Assembly (NCBI GenBank): GCA_038253945.1
Contig: JBBSGR010000003.1
Span: 1-64,000 of the forward strand
Length of the DNA: 64,000 bases
Source: JBBRYW01 sp038253945
Lineage (GTDB): Bacteria > Actinomycetota > Thermoleophilia > Gaiellales > Gaiellaceae
Direction of reading: 5' to 3'
Each line of letters starts with the position of its first letter. Position 1 is the first letter of the stretch. The notes beneath the pieces were generated by a model, which searched no databases, had not been told where the DNA came from, and saw only the letters and a list, made by a program, of their open reading frames with translations. Of the stretch, positions 50,238-59,032 are shown piece after piece. A program made the position numbers and the translations under genes.

Positions 50238-50893
50238 GGCTGGAGTCGGCGCGGGTGGTCGGCTGCGACGCGGTCGGGCCGTACACGCTCCTACGGGTGC
50301 GACGGGGCCGCCTCGATCCCGGCTCGCCCGGCCAATTCTTCATGCTCGAGGCCCCGGGTCACCCGCTGCCGAGACCGATGAGCCTCTGCCTCGCGCCGCG
50401 GGGCGAGCTTGCCTTCCTGATCGATGCGGTCGGACCGGGCACTCGAGCGCTCGCCGCCACGAGCAGCGGCGAGCGAATCCGGATCCTGGGTCCGCTCGGA
50501 ACTGGATTCCGGCTCGATCCCCAGGAGCCGCTGCTCGTCGGCGGCGGGATCGGAGTGGCGCCGCTTCCTCTCCTTTCGCGGGCCCTCGGCTCGCCACCCG
50601 CGCTCCTCGGGTTCCGGACGCGCGCGCACGCGGAAGCGGCCGTGCTCGTGCCGCGATCGGAGGTCGTAGTCGAGCCGCACTACGTGACTGACCTCGTGCC
50701 AGAGGGGCGCGAGCTTCTCGCGTGCGGCCCCGAGCCGATGCTCGAGGCCCTCCGGGCCCGCTTCCCAACCGCGCAACTCGCCTGGGAGGCGCCGATGGCT
50801 TGCGGCTACGGAGCCTGCTACGGGTGTGCGGTCGAGATCGCCGGAGAGCTCAGACGTCTGTGCGTCGAAGGGCCGGTGCTGCAGGCGGCGTGA
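50234..50893 (+). CDS. pyrK: Dihydroorotate dehydrogenase electron transfer subunit
   Basis: 219 residues from GTG 50234, sharing bases with the carB stop. FAD-binding PRPMSLCLAP (RPxS type), NAD-site GGGIGVAPLPLLS, and a C-terminal [2Fe-2S] motif CGYGACYGCAVE with a last Cys in RLCVEGP. It lets PyrD reduce NAD+ as the class 1B heterotetramer. The gene order pyrK-pyrD is the usual one. Confidence 0.94.
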   Translation: MRLESARVVGCDAVGPYTLLRVRRGRLDPGSPGQFFMLEAPGHPLPRPMSLCLAPRGELAFLIDAVGPGTRALAATSSGERIRILGPLGTGFRLDPQEPLLVGGGIGVAPLPLLSRALGSPPALLGFRTRAHAEAAVLVPRSEVVVEPHYVTDLVPEGRELLACGPEPMLEALRARFPTAQLAWEAPMACGYGACYGCAVEIAGELRRLCVEGPVLQAA

Positions 50894-51777
50894 CGGCGAT
50901 CCTGAATGCTTCCGGCTGCCTCGACGCGCTAACCGCACCCGAGATCGCGCGCTCGCTCGACGCGTACGTGACGAAGACGGTCACTCCTCTTCCGCGCGAA
51001 GGGAATGCGCCGATCCGGATCGCGGAGGCCGAAGGAGGCCTCCTTAACTCGATCGGCCTCGCGAATCCCGGAATCGACCGGTTCCTGGACGAGAGCCTGC
51101 CCGCACTCCTCGGAATCGGGGTGCCGCTCTGGGTCTCCGTCGGCGGCTTCTGTGCCGAGGACTACGCGCTCGTCTGCTCCGCTCTCGACGAGTACGAGGG
51201 AGTCGCCGTGCTCGAGCTCAATCTTTCCTGCCCCAATGTCGAAGCTGCCTCAGAGAGCGTCTCGGAGCTCGTGGAGTCGGCGAGAGAAGTGACTGGGAAG
51301 CCGCTCTACGCAAAGCTCTCGCCGTCGGTGCCGGACATCGCCTCGACAGCTCGCGCCGCTCGAGCTGCGGGAGCCGACGGCCTGTCTCTCGTCAACACCG
51401 TGCGCGGCCTGGTGCTCGACCCGCAGACGCTTCGGCCCCGCCTTGCGACGGCGACGGGCGGCCTCTCCGGCTCGCTGCTCCGGCCGATTGCCCTCGCGGC
51501 GGTGTACGAGTCTCACCGAGCCTGCGGACTTCCGATTGTCGGCATGGGCGGCGTCTCGTGTGGCCGCGACGCACTCGAGCTGCTCGCGGCGGGCGCGTCG
51601 GCGGTGGCGGTCGGCACCATTCTCTTCGCTGATCCGGGCGCGCCGGCTCGGATCAGAGGGGAGCTGACCGCCGCCCTCGCAGCGCTCGGCGTTGACAGTG
51701 CAGACGACATTTGCGCCCTCGCACATGGCGATGCCGTGCTCTCACCCTCGACCCTCAATGGGAGGTCGATGGTTTAG
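50890..51777 (+). CDS. pyrD: Dihydroorotate dehydrogenase catalytic subunit (class 1B)
   Basis: 295 residues from GTG 50890, overlapping pyrK by 4 nt. FMN-binding TIM barrel that oxidises dihydroorotate to orotate. Catalytic Cys in ELNLSCPNVE; FMN-site blocks YAKLSPSV and LVNTVRG; phosphate loop GMGGVSCGRDALELLAAGA. Last gene of the operon: pyrF and pyrE do not follow, so orotate phosphoribosylation and decarboxylation are encoded elsewhere. The stop is followed by about 85 bp to the mihF start. Confidence 0.95.
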   Translation: MTAILNASGCLDALTAPEIARSLDAYVTKTVTPLPREGNAPIRIAEAEGGLLNSIGLANPGIDRFLDESLPALLGIGVPLWVSVGGFCAEDYALVCSALDEYEGVAVLELNLSCPNVEAASESVSELVESAREVTGKPLYAKLSPSVPDIASTARAARAAGADGLSLVNTVRGLVLDPQTLRPRLATATGGLSGSLLRPIALAAVYESHRACGLPIVGMGGVSCGRDALELLAAGASAVAVGTILFADPGAPARIRGELTAALAALGVDSADDICALAHGDAVLSPSTLNGRSMV

Positions 51778-51829
51778 CATACCCGGTCTTGGTGTGAAAT
51801 ACCCTGCAAAAGCGCGATTTTTTTCACCC

Positions 51830-51857
51830 TTGACCGCACCGCCCAAGGTGGTACTAT
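51830..51857 (+). promoter_or_regulatory. Promoter of mihF, probably leaderless
   Basis: TTGACC (51830-51835), 16-bp spacer, TACTAT (51852-51857). The ATG at 51866 is 8 nt beyond the -10, so the message probably begins at or next to the start codon, and no Shine-Dalgarno sequence is seen. Confidence 0.7.
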
Positions 51858-51865
51858 CCCGCCCC

Positions 51866-52192
51866 ATGGTAATGAAGGCGCAGGCCCAAGCGCCCGAGCG
51901 ATCGTTCGATCAGAGGATGGAGGCGCTCAGGCGTGCGAATGACATTCGCGTCCGCCGTGCGCGACTCAAGAAGGACTTGAAGGACGGGAGCGTCGAGATC
52001 GAGAGAATTCTTTCGAATCCGCCGGAGTATGTCTCCACCGCCAAGGTGTTCGACATCCTCATGGCCGTCCCCAAGTTCGGCCGGGTGAAGGCGAGCCGAT
52101 TCTTGAATCAGTGCCGGATCAGCCAGGCGAAGACCGTGGGCGGCCTCTCCGATCGGCAGCGTGCTGAGCTCGTAGGGCTCTTCCACCGGTAG
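51866..52192 (+). CDS. mihF: Actinobacterial integration host factor
   Basis: 108 residues from ATG 51866 (an in-frame ATG follows at 51872). This is the actinobacteria-specific mIHF, unrelated to HU/IHF of proteobacteria, with an H2TH-type DNA-binding region: VSTAKVFDILMAVPKFGRVKA and RFLNQCRISQAKTVGGLSDRQ. The N-terminus is basic (RRANDIRVRRARLKKDLKDG). It bends DNA and shapes the nucleoid and is essential in mycobacteria. The gene lies just before gmk and rpoZ, the classic order. Confidence 0.93.
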   Translation: MVMKAQAQAPERSFDQRMEALRRANDIRVRRARLKKDLKDGSVEIERILSNPPEYVSTAKVFDILMAVPKFGRVKASRFLNQCRISQAKTVGGLSDRQRAELVGLFHR

Positions 52193-52203
52193 CTCCCCGC
52201 ACG

Positions 52204-52791
52204 GTGCGGGGCGGGCCTGTCTTCGTCGTCACCGGAACGTCCGGTGCGGGCAAGGGCACGCTCGAGCGGATCGTCCTCGGGCGCGTACCCGGGCTCGCAC
52301 TCGCAGTCTCCGCGACCACACGCAGGCAGCGGCCCACGGAGCAAGATGGCCGCGAGTACTGGTTCCTGGACGAGGAGACATTCGTGCGGCGGCTCGAGGA
52401 CGGCGACTTCGTCGAGGACGTCGAGTTTCCATGGGGCCAACGCGTCGGCACGCTTCGTTCGGAGATCGACCGGATCCGAGCGCTCGGCAGCGCGCCTCTG
52501 CTCGATCTCGAGACGAAGGGTGCGCTCTTCGTCCGTAGGACAGTTCCGGAGGCCGTGACGATCTTCGTAGACGCACCGACGTTCGAGGAGCTCGAGCGTC
52601 GGCTGCGCGCCCGAGCCACCGAGAGCGAAGGAGAGATCGAGCAGAGGCTCGAGCTGGCGCGGGAGCAGCAGAGGCAGCGGGGCGAGTTCGACTTCGTGAT
52701 CGTCAACGACGACGTGGACCGGGCAGCAGAGGAGTTGCACGGAATCGTCACGCGCGCCCTCCAGACGACCGCTACCATGTCCCGACCGTGA
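52204..52791 (+). CDS. gmk: Guanylate kinase
   Basis: 195 residues from GTG 52204, 11 bp after mihF. Phosphorylates GMP to GDP. P-loop GTSGAGKGTLERI near residue 10; GMP-site AVSATTRRQRPTEQDGREY; lid region with RRLRARATESEGE. Normal length. It overlaps rpoZ by 4 nt and belongs to the mihF-gmk-rpoZ group. Confidence 0.95.
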   Translation: MRGGPVFVVTGTSGAGKGTLERIVLGRVPGLALAVSATTRRQRPTEQDGREYWFLDEETFVRRLEDGDFVEDVEFPWGQRVGTLRSEIDRIRALGSAPLLDLETKGALFVRRTVPEAVTIFVDAPTFEELERRLRARATESEGEIEQRLELAREQQRQRGEFDFVIVNDDVDRAAEELHGIVTRALQTTATMSRP

Positions 52792-53018
52792 TCCATCCTC
52801 GCATCGATGAGCTGCTCGAGAACGTCGATTCCCGCTACGCGCTCGTGATCATCGCCGCCAAGCGCGCGCGACAGATCAACAACTATCACCACCAGCTTGG
52901 CGAGGGCACCTTCGATGACTTCCCGCCCCCCCTGATCGAGTCACGCTCGAAGAACTACCTGACCATGGCGCTCGAGGAAGTGGCCGGAGGCAAGATCCGG
53001 TACGAGTACAGACGGTAG
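52788..53018 (+). CDS. rpoZ: RNA polymerase omega subunit
   Basis: 76 residues from GTG 52788 (overlaps the gmk stop). RIDELLENVDSRYALVIIAAKRARQIN is the conserved core that wraps the beta-prime C-terminus; NYLTMALEEVAGGKIRYEY closes it. The C-terminus is short. It helps assemble RNA polymerase. Positions 53019-53176 between this gene and coaBC hold no clear gene or known riboswitch. Confidence 0.93.
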   Translation: MIHPRIDELLENVDSRYALVIIAAKRARQINNYHHQLGEGTFDDFPPPLIESRSKNYLTMALEEVAGGKIRYEYRR

Positions 53019-53176
53019 TTAGCGCGAGGGGAGCCCATGGCTTCCCCGCAAGCGCCCTCCTTCCTCGCGGCGCTCCGGATGGCGTGAAGTAAAGGCTGCA
53101 CCTGGCAGACGTGGCTCCGCCGGCGGCCTCGGACCCGCGGTTACCGCTACCGGCCTCGAGCGGGCAGAATGGCCGC

Positions 53177-54334
53177 ATGGCCAAGGTCTTGCTCGGCGTT
53201 TCCGGCGGGATTGCCGCCTACAAGGCTTGCGAGCTGACGCGCCTGCTCGTGAAGGCCGGGCATGACGTCGTTCCGCTCGTGACGCGCGGCGCCGAGCGCT
53301 TCGTCCGGGCCGAGACCTTCGTAGCGCTCGCGCGCCGGCCCCCGGGCGAGGATCCGTACCCCCACCTCGAGCGCGCCGACCTGCTCGTCGTCGCCCCACT
53401 CACGGCCAATACGCTCGCGAAGCTGGCCCACGGGCTCGCCGACAACGTCCTAACGGATGCGGCGCTCGCGCACGAGGGTCCGGTGCTCGCCGCCCCGGCC
53501 ATGAACGCCCGCATGTGGGCTCACCCCGCGACGCGGGCGAACGCCGAGCTTCTTCGGCTCCGGGGGGTTGAGTTGATCGGCCCCGAGAGCGGCGAGCTCG
53601 CGGAGGGTGAGACCGGGCCGGGCAGGATGAGCGAGCCGGAGACGATCGCGCGCCGCTGCGAGGAGCTGCTGGCCCCGCCCTCGAGCAGCGCACTCGCCGG
53701 CCGCCGCGTCCTTGTTACCGCGGGAGGTACCCGCGAGCCGATCGACTCCGTGCGGTTCGTCGGCAACCGCTCGTCCGGGCGTATGGGCGTCGCGCTCGCC
53801 GCCGAGGCGAAGCGTCGCGGTGCAGACGTCACCCTCGTCGCCTCGAACCTCACAGTGGCCCCGCCCGTCGGCGTGTCCATCGTCGAGGCGCCGACCGCCG
53901 CCGACGTCGCGCGCGCGGTGCTCGCCCGGCGAGACGCGGGCGTCATCGTGATGGCGGCGGCCGTCGCGGACTACCGCCCCGTCTCGGCGAGAGACGACAA
54001 GCGGCAGAAGGAGGATCGCGCGTGGAGCGTCGAGCTGGAGCCGACCCTCGACGTCGCCCGGGCGCTCGGGGAGCACCGAGAGTACGGGCAGGTCGTCGTC
54101 GCGTTCGGCGCCGACCACGGCGACGCTGGACTCGCGCGCAAGCGCGGGATGCTCGAGAGCAAGAACGTCGACCTGGTGGTATTCAACGATATCGGCCGGG
54201 ACGACATCGGGTTCGACGCCTCCCACAACGAGGTCGTCCTGGTCTCGGGCAGCTCGGAACGCCACGTTCCGCGCGCCCCGAAGGAGACCGTGGCAGCGGC
54301 CATCCTCGACGAGGTCGAGCGGCTGCTCGCATGA
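53177..54334 (+). CDS. coaBC: Bifunctional phosphopantothenoylcysteine decarboxylase/synthetase
   Basis: 385 residues from ATG 53177. Two coenzyme A biosynthesis steps. CoaC half (1-175): GVSGGIAAYKACELTR, APLTANTLAKLAHGLADN, APAMNARMW. CoaB half (about 185-385): VTAGGTREPIDSVRFVGNRS and SGRMG, with DDKRQKEDR near the CTP and substrate site, where family members often have KIKK. It acts in the cytoplasm and overlaps moxR by 4 nt. metK, often next in such clusters, is absent. Confidence 0.95.
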   Translation: MAKVLLGVSGGIAAYKACELTRLLVKAGHDVVPLVTRGAERFVRAETFVALARRPPGEDPYPHLERADLLVVAPLTANTLAKLAHGLADNVLTDAALAHEGPVLAAPAMNARMWAHPATRANAELLRLRGVELIGPESGELAEGETGPGRMSEPETIARRCEELLAPPSSSALAGRRVLVTAGGTREPIDSVRFVGNRSSGRMGVALAAEAKRRGADVTLVASNLTVAPPVGVSIVEAPTAADVARAVLARRDAGVIVMAAAVADYRPVSARDDKRQKEDRAWSVELEPTLDVARALGEHREYGQVVVAFGADHGDAGLARKRGMLESKNVDLVVFNDIGRDDIGFDASHNEVVLVSGSSERHVPRAPKETVAAAILDEVERLLA

Positions 54335-55302
54335 TGGACGAGCCCGCAGTCGGTCACGAGGGCGGTTTCGAGCAGGCGGCGGCCGCCGTCGGCGCGATCA
54401 CGCAAAACCTCGCCCGTGTCATCCACGCACCGGAGGAGGCACTTCGGCTCTGCGTTCTCTGCCTCGTCGCCGAAGGGCACCTGATCGTCGAGGATTACCC
54501 TGGCGTCGGCAAGACGATGCTCGCGAAGGCGCTCGCGCGCTCGCTCGACTGCTCGTTCTCTCGCCTCCAGTTCACTCCCGACCTGCTGCCGTCGGACGTG
54601 ACGGGCGTCAGCGTCTTCGACCAGCGCTCGAACGAGTTCGAGTTCCGGCCCGGCCCGGTCTTCGCGAACCTGCTCCTGGTCGACGAGATCAACCGGGCGT
54701 CGCCCAAGACGCAGGCCGCCCTCCTCGAGTGCATGCAGGAGAGCCAGGTGACCGTGGACGGAGCGACGTTCGAGCTCGGGCGCCCGTTTCTCGTGATGGC
54801 GACTCAGAACCCGATCGAGTACGAGGGCACCTACCCGCTGCCCGAAGCTCAGCTCGACCGTTTCGCCGTGCGGCTCGCGCTCGGCTACCCGCCGCTCGCC
54901 GACGAGGCCAAGATGTTGAGCGAGCAGACGGGGGAGCCGCCGCTCGATCGGCTGCGGGCGGTCATGGACGCGGCCGGCGCGAATGCGCTCGCCGACCAGG
55001 CCCGGGCCGTCTTCGTCGAGGAGAGCCTGAACCGCTACGTCGTCGCCCTGCTGCGACATACGCGCACCGACGAGCGCCTCCAACTCGGTGCGAGCCCCCG
55101 CGCCGGCATCGCGCTCTTGCGTCTCGCGAAGGCGCGAGCGCTCTCGGAAGCACGCGACTTCCTCCTGCCGGACGACGTCAAGGCCGTCGCCGTGGCGGTG
55201 CTCGCGCACCGGCTCATTCTGGCGCCCGAGTCTCGCGCTGCCGGAGTGACGAGCGCCGAGGTGGTAACCGACGCGCTGGCGAGAACCCCAGTGCCGGTCT
55301 AG
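54331..55302 (+). CDS. MoxR-family AAA+ ATPase
   Basis: 323 residues from ATG 54331. Walker A is DYPGVGKTMLAKALA and Walker B is LLLVDEINRASPKTQ; MATQNPIEYEGTYPLPEAQLDRF is the MoxR sensor block. It is expected to work as a chaperone-like ATPase with the DUF58 and transglutaminase proteins that follow, as in many bacteria. A 161-bp inverted-repeat element has come between it and DUF58, and its stop codon lies within the element's end. Confidence 0.94.
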   Translation: MMDEPAVGHEGGFEQAAAAVGAITQNLARVIHAPEEALRLCVLCLVAEGHLIVEDYPGVGKTMLAKALARSLDCSFSRLQFTPDLLPSDVTGVSVFDQRSNEFEFRPGPVFANLLLVDEINRASPKTQAALLECMQESQVTVDGATFELGRPFLVMATQNPIEYEGTYPLPEAQLDRFAVRLALGYPPLADEAKMLSEQTGEPPLDRLRAVMDAAGANALADQARAVFVEESLNRYVVALLRHTRTDERLQLGASPRAGIALLRLAKARALSEARDFLLPDDVKAVAVAVLAHRLILAPESRAAGVTSAEVVTDALARTPVPV

Positions 55303-55461
55303 TGTCCCGTTCCAGAAGTTCGGTGATGATCCGGCGCGCGAAAGGCAAGCCGGGCATGGACGCAGGGAGCGTTCATATCGGTTATCTGGGCGCGACCGAG
55401 GACGCCGCCCGGAGCCGCTTTGCGGCCGCCGGGGCGCGCCGCACTTCTGGAACGGGGCACT
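55301..55461. mobile_element. MITE-like element with 19-bp terminal inverted repeats
   Basis: AGTGTCCCGTTCCAGAAGT (55301-55319) is repeated in inverse at ACTTCTGGAACGGGGCACT (55443-55461), 18 of 19 positions. The 161-bp interior has no credible gene. It fits between the moxR stop, which the left end overlaps, and the DUF58 start, whose only ribosome-binding-like run (GGGG) comes from the right end. No transposase is nearby; it would be moved in trans. Confidence 0.75.
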
Positions 55462-55462
55462 G

Positions 55463-56674
55463 GTGTCCGGATTCCCGCTGACCCGGCGCGGCCGCCTCGT
55501 CGCGGTCCTCGGGGTCGCCGCGTACGTGTCCGGGTGGGCTTTCGGGTCGAGACCCCTCGGGACGGTCGGCGTCGGCCTCCTCGTCTCGGTGGGACTCGCC
55601 TGGGCATCTCTCGGGCTTGCGCGGCCGGTACGGCTGCGCCGACAGCTGCCCGAGGGACGGCTGATCGAGGGCGATGACGTCTCCGTTTCGCTGGAGGTCG
55701 AATTGCCGGGTCGCATCCCGGCAGCTTCGGTCTCGCTCATCGAGCGAGTCGCCGGCGAGCAGCGCGAGACCCAGCTGACTCGACGGAATGGCCGGTACTC
55801 CGGCCGCTACGTTCAGCGGGCGGTCGCCCGCGGTCGCCACCGGGTGGAGCACGTGCAGCTGGTCCTGGAGGACGCGTTCGAGCTGGCGCGCCGCCAGAGG
55901 TCGGTTCCCGAGGAAGCGACGCTCGTCGTGTATCCGCGCCTGACGGAGCTCGCTGGACTGTTCTCCGAGAGCGGCCTTCGCTGGTGGGACGGACGCCGGC
56001 TGCTCCTGCGTCGAGCCGCCGGCTTCGAGCTGCACGGCGTGCGCGAGTACGAGCGCGGCGATTCGCTGCGAGCTGTTCACTGGCCGTCGACGGCCAGGCG
56101 CGGCGACTTGATGGTCAAGGACCTGGAGGACGCGCCGCGAGCCGAGGTGGCGGTCGTTCTCGACGGCCACGGGGTTCCGGTGTTCGGCCGCCCGCCGGAG
56201 ACACCCTTCGACGCGCAGGTGCGCGCGGCCGGCTCGATCGTGCTCGCTCATGTCAGGCGCGGCGGCACGGCTCAGCTCGTCGTGAACTGCTCGCCGCAGG
56301 TGACGGTTCAGGTCTCCTCTCGGCGGGGCTTGGACGAGGCGCTCGAGCAGTTGGCGACTGCTCGACCGAACGGCCTGCGTGGCGTCGAGACTCTGCTGGC
56401 CGGTCCGCGGAGACTCGAGGTAGCGGGCATAACGGTCGTGACCACGAATCTGTCGAACCTGCTCACCGACGCCCTCGCGCGGCGGGCCGCTGCGCGGCAG
56501 GGCGCCGCGCTCGTCTACGTCGACGCCGCGAGCTACGCGGATGGGCGCCGTTCCCGGCACCCGAGCTTGACTCGCCTGCAGACCGCCGGCGTCTCAGTCT
56601 CGATCGTTCACCGGGGAGGCGACCTCCGCGCCGCGCTCGAGGGAGCGCCCAGAGCTGAGGCAGCCAGTGCGTAG
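55463..56674 (+). CDS. DUF58 domain protein
   Basis: 403 residues from GTG 55463. Two N-terminal membrane helices (about 9-50) are followed by a DUF58/vWA-like domain with the signature VREYERGDSLRAVHWPSTARRGDLMVKDLE, of which the core is ERGDSLRAVHWPSTARRGDL. The region AEVAVVLDGHG may be a MIDAS-like start. Partner of MoxR and the transglutaminase protein. The start directly follows the MITE-like element, so its natural leader has been replaced. It could also begin further in, but the first helix argues for 55463. Confidence 0.88.
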   Translation: MSGFPLTRRGRLVAVLGVAAYVSGWAFGSRPLGTVGVGLLVSVGLAWASLGLARPVRLRRQLPEGRLIEGDDVSVSLEVELPGRIPAASVSLIERVAGEQRETQLTRRNGRYSGRYVQRAVARGRHRVEHVQLVLEDAFELARRQRSVPEEATLVVYPRLTELAGLFSESGLRWWDGRRLLLRRAAGFELHGVREYERGDSLRAVHWPSTARRGDLMVKDLEDAPRAEVAVVLDGHGVPVFGRPPETPFDAQVRAAGSIVLAHVRRGGTAQLVVNCSPQVTVQVSSRRGLDEALEQLATARPNGLRGVETLLAGPRRLEVAGITVVTTNLSNLLTDALARRAAARQGAALVYVDAASYADGRRSRHPSLTRLQTAGVSVSIVHRGGDLRAALEGAPRAEAASA

Positions 56675-56705
56675 GCACCGCTTGCGGCGCCGATCTCAGG
56701 AGATG

Positions 56706-56772
56706 CGGGCTCCGCCCGCGTCTCCGTCTGAACTGACCGGTCGAGCGCACTGGATACAGACCCGCGGTCCTA
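56706..56772. repeat. Dispersed 50-bp repeat, copy B, with hairpin
   Basis: 56723-56772 equals copy A (142-191) at 44 of 50 positions. A hairpin GCGGG/CCCGC (56706-56720) precedes it, as a homopolymer-rich stretch precedes copy A. It occupies the gap between DUF58 and the transglutaminase gene and is therefore not coding in origin. Confidence 0.7.
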
Positions 56773-56777
56773 GAACG

Positions 56778-59030
56778 GTGCTCTTGTACGTGCCGGCGGC
56801 CGCGCTGCTCGCCGCCAACTGGCTGCGCTTGGAGCAGCCGCGCGCCGGTGCCTGGAGCGTCCTCGCTCTCGCCGGGCTCGCGCTTACGGTCGCGCTCGGC
56901 CGGCCTGCGTGGCTGCGAGCGCCGATACTCGTTGCCGCCGCGCTGGCGGCCACCAACATCGCATTCGCCGGGGCCAGCCTCACGTCCGCCTCGGTTCCGA
57001 ACGCGCCCTGGCTCCCGACGGGTCTTCCCTCTGCTGTCACGGAGGGCCTGCTCTCGTTCTACGACGTCACGCTGCCGCTCGACCCGCGTCTCCACCCCTT
57101 CATGCACGGCGTTCTCCTGCTCGCGGTCTTCGGGTTCTGCCTGGCAGTCGGCCTCTTGATCGCCGCGCGCCGGCCGCTCGGTGCTGCACTCGTTGTCCTC
57201 GTCGGCACCGGCTGGCCGGCCACGCTGGAGCCGGGCGGGGGCGACGTGGCTCGCGGACTCCTTGCGCTCCTCGTGGTCCTCCTGCTGTTGGTCGGATGCA
57301 CTCGCAGCGCCCCGTCGAGACTCTCGCACGCGCTCGTCGCGAGCTCGGCGGCCTGCATGATGGCTCTCGCGGCCGCGGCCTCGCCCGCCGTCGCCCGGAG
57401 CGGGCTGCTCGACTGGCAGCGCTGGGACCTCTACACGAAGCCCGACAGGGCGGTCAGCGTCGCATACGTCTGGCATTCGACGTACGACGGCCTCCACTTC
57501 CCACGCCACTCGACCATCGTCTTCACCGTGAAAGCACCCGAGCGGCCGCTCTACTGGCGCGCGACGACGCTCGATGTCTTCGACGGCCGCGGCTGGGAGG
57601 AGGCACCGTTGCCGACCGCCGCGGAGAGGATCGCTGGTCGCGACGTCGTTCCCGACGACCCGCCGATCCCCAGCCTGCGCGGAGAGCGCCTCGTCAGGCA
57701 GAAGGTGACCATGCGTGCCCTCCGCGACACCCACCTCGTTGCGGCGAGCATCCCGGTCGCCTACCGGACAGACGACCTGGGTCTCGTGAACTACGCGGCC
57801 GGAGGGATCGCGCTCACACCGTCCGGGGTCGCCCGCGGCGCAAGCTACTCGGCGTGGAGCCTCGTCGCGCAGCCGACCCCGAAGCGTCTCCAACGCTCGT
57901 CCACGCACTACCCGGAGTCGATCCGGGCACGCTTTCTCACGGTCGCTCCCGGTGTCCACGTCCCTGCGTTCGGCACGCCGAAGCGACGCGCGATCCTGCG
58001 TTCGGTCCTGCGTCGCCGCTCCGCGGACGGGCGCGTCGCGCCGTACGCGGCTCTCGCTCGCCAGGCGACTCGAGTTGTCGGCGGCGCACGCAGCCCGTAC
58101 GCCGCCGCCCTCGCACTCGAGGCCTGGTTCCGTCTCAGCGGGGTCTTTCGCTACGACCAGCAGCCGCCGGCCTCCCAGGGAGCGCCACCGCTCGTCGACT
58201 TCGTTCTGCGGACGCACCGGGGGTACTGCCAGCACTACGCGGGCGCGATGGCGCTGATGCTGCGTTACCTCGGCATTCCCGCGCGAGTCGCTGCCGGCTT
58301 CACGAGCGGCTCGTACGACTCCGCCGACGGCACGTGGACGGTGACCGACCACGAAGCGCACACGTGGGTGGAGGTTTGGTTCAACGGCGTCGGCTGGCTC
58401 CCGTTCGACCCGACCCCCACCCGCGGCGGCCTCGGCGGCTCGTACAGCGCAGCCTCGCCGCGCTTCGACGCTACAGGGGCGCTGGCCGCACTCGGAGGCG
58501 CCGCTCTGGGGCTTCAGGCCCTGAGGGACCGCCTGGGCGCAGGCGACCTGAAGCCCCCTCGCCTCAGCCTGCGGGCTTCCCGAGAGAGCGGGAAAACCGG
58601 CGGCCATGTGCTCAGCGGGGCGCGAGTTCTCGGGGGCGCAGGCTTGGGTGTCGTCGTCGCCGCGCTGCTGCTCTTGCTCGCGAAATCGGTCAGGCGAGGG
58701 CGGCGCGTGAGAGGGCGCGGAACACGCCTGCTCGCGAGCGCCTGCCGCGCCGAGCTCGTGGCCTTTCTCGCCGACCAGGGAATCGACGTTCCCCTGACGG
58801 CCACCTCCCGCGACCTCGGCGAGCTCGTGGAGGACCGTCTGGGTGTCGATGCCCGAACCTTCACCCGCGCGCTCGATCGCGCCCGGTTCGCGCCGGCCGA
58901 GCGAGCCGAGGCCGACGCGGCGCGCTGCCACGTCGAGCTGCGAAGGCTGCTCGCAAGCCTCCGAGCTCGCCTGACGCCGCTCGAGCGGGCGCGCGGGTTC
59001 GTGTCGCTGCGGTCGTTCGGAGTCGCGTAG
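56778..59030 (+). CDS. TgpA-like transglutaminase membrane protein
   Basis: About 750 residues. Six or seven membrane helices in the first 235 residues, an extracytoplasmic domain with a transglutaminase core (Cys in RGYCQHYAGAMALML, His in DHEAHTWVEVW, Asp in FDPTPTRGG), a last membrane helix near 640-660, and a cytoplasmic C-terminal domain. Third member of the MoxR-DUF58-TgpA set. The frame is open from 56667, but 56706-56772 is a dispersed repeat, so I take GTG 56778 (just before YVPAAALLAANWLRL) as the likely start. Substrate unknown; a protease or cell-wall role is possible. Confidence 0.88.
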   Translation: MLLYVPAAALLAANWLRLEQPRAGAWSVLALAGLALTVALGRPAWLRAPILVAAALAATNIAFAGASLTSASVPNAPWLPTGLPSAVTEGLLSFYDVTLPLDPRLHPFMHGVLLLAVFGFCLAVGLLIAARRPLGAALVVLVGTGWPATLEPGGGDVARGLLALLVVLLLLVGCTRSAPSRLSHALVASSAACMMALAAAASPAVARSGLLDWQRWDLYTKPDRAVSVAYVWHSTYDGLHFPRHSTIVFTVKAPERPLYWRATTLDVFDGRGWEEAPLPTAAERIAGRDVVPDDPPIPSLRGERLVRQKVTMRALRDTHLVAASIPVAYRTDDLGLVNYAAGGIALTPSGVARGASYSAWSLVAQPTPKRLQRSSTHYPESIRARFLTVAPGVHVPAFGTPKRRAILRSVLRRRSADGRVAPYAALARQATRVVGGARSPYAAALALEAWFRLSGVFRYDQQPPASQGAPPLVDFVLRTHRGYCQHYAGAMALMLRYLGIPARVAAGFTSGSYDSADGTWTVTDHEAHTWVEVWFNGVGWLPFDPTPTRGGLGGSYSAASPRFDATGALAALGGAALGLQALRDRLGAGDLKPPRLSLRASRESGKTGGHVLSGARVLGGAGLGVVVAALLLLLAKSVRRGRRVRGRGTRLLASACRAELVAFLADQGIDVPLTATSRDLGELVEDRLGVDARTFTRALDRARFAPAERAEADAARCHVELRRLLASLRARLTPLERARGFVSLRSFGVA

Positions 59031-59032
59031 AG

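Noticed and set aside
53019..53176. Riboswitch upstream of coaBC
   Set aside because: The 158-bp gap has GC-rich hairpins only and no conserved riboswitch core I could recognise.
56667..56777. N-terminal extension of the transglutaminase protein
   Set aside because: The segment is made by the dispersed repeat and hairpin and precedes the first membrane helix; a GTG at 56778 is a better start.
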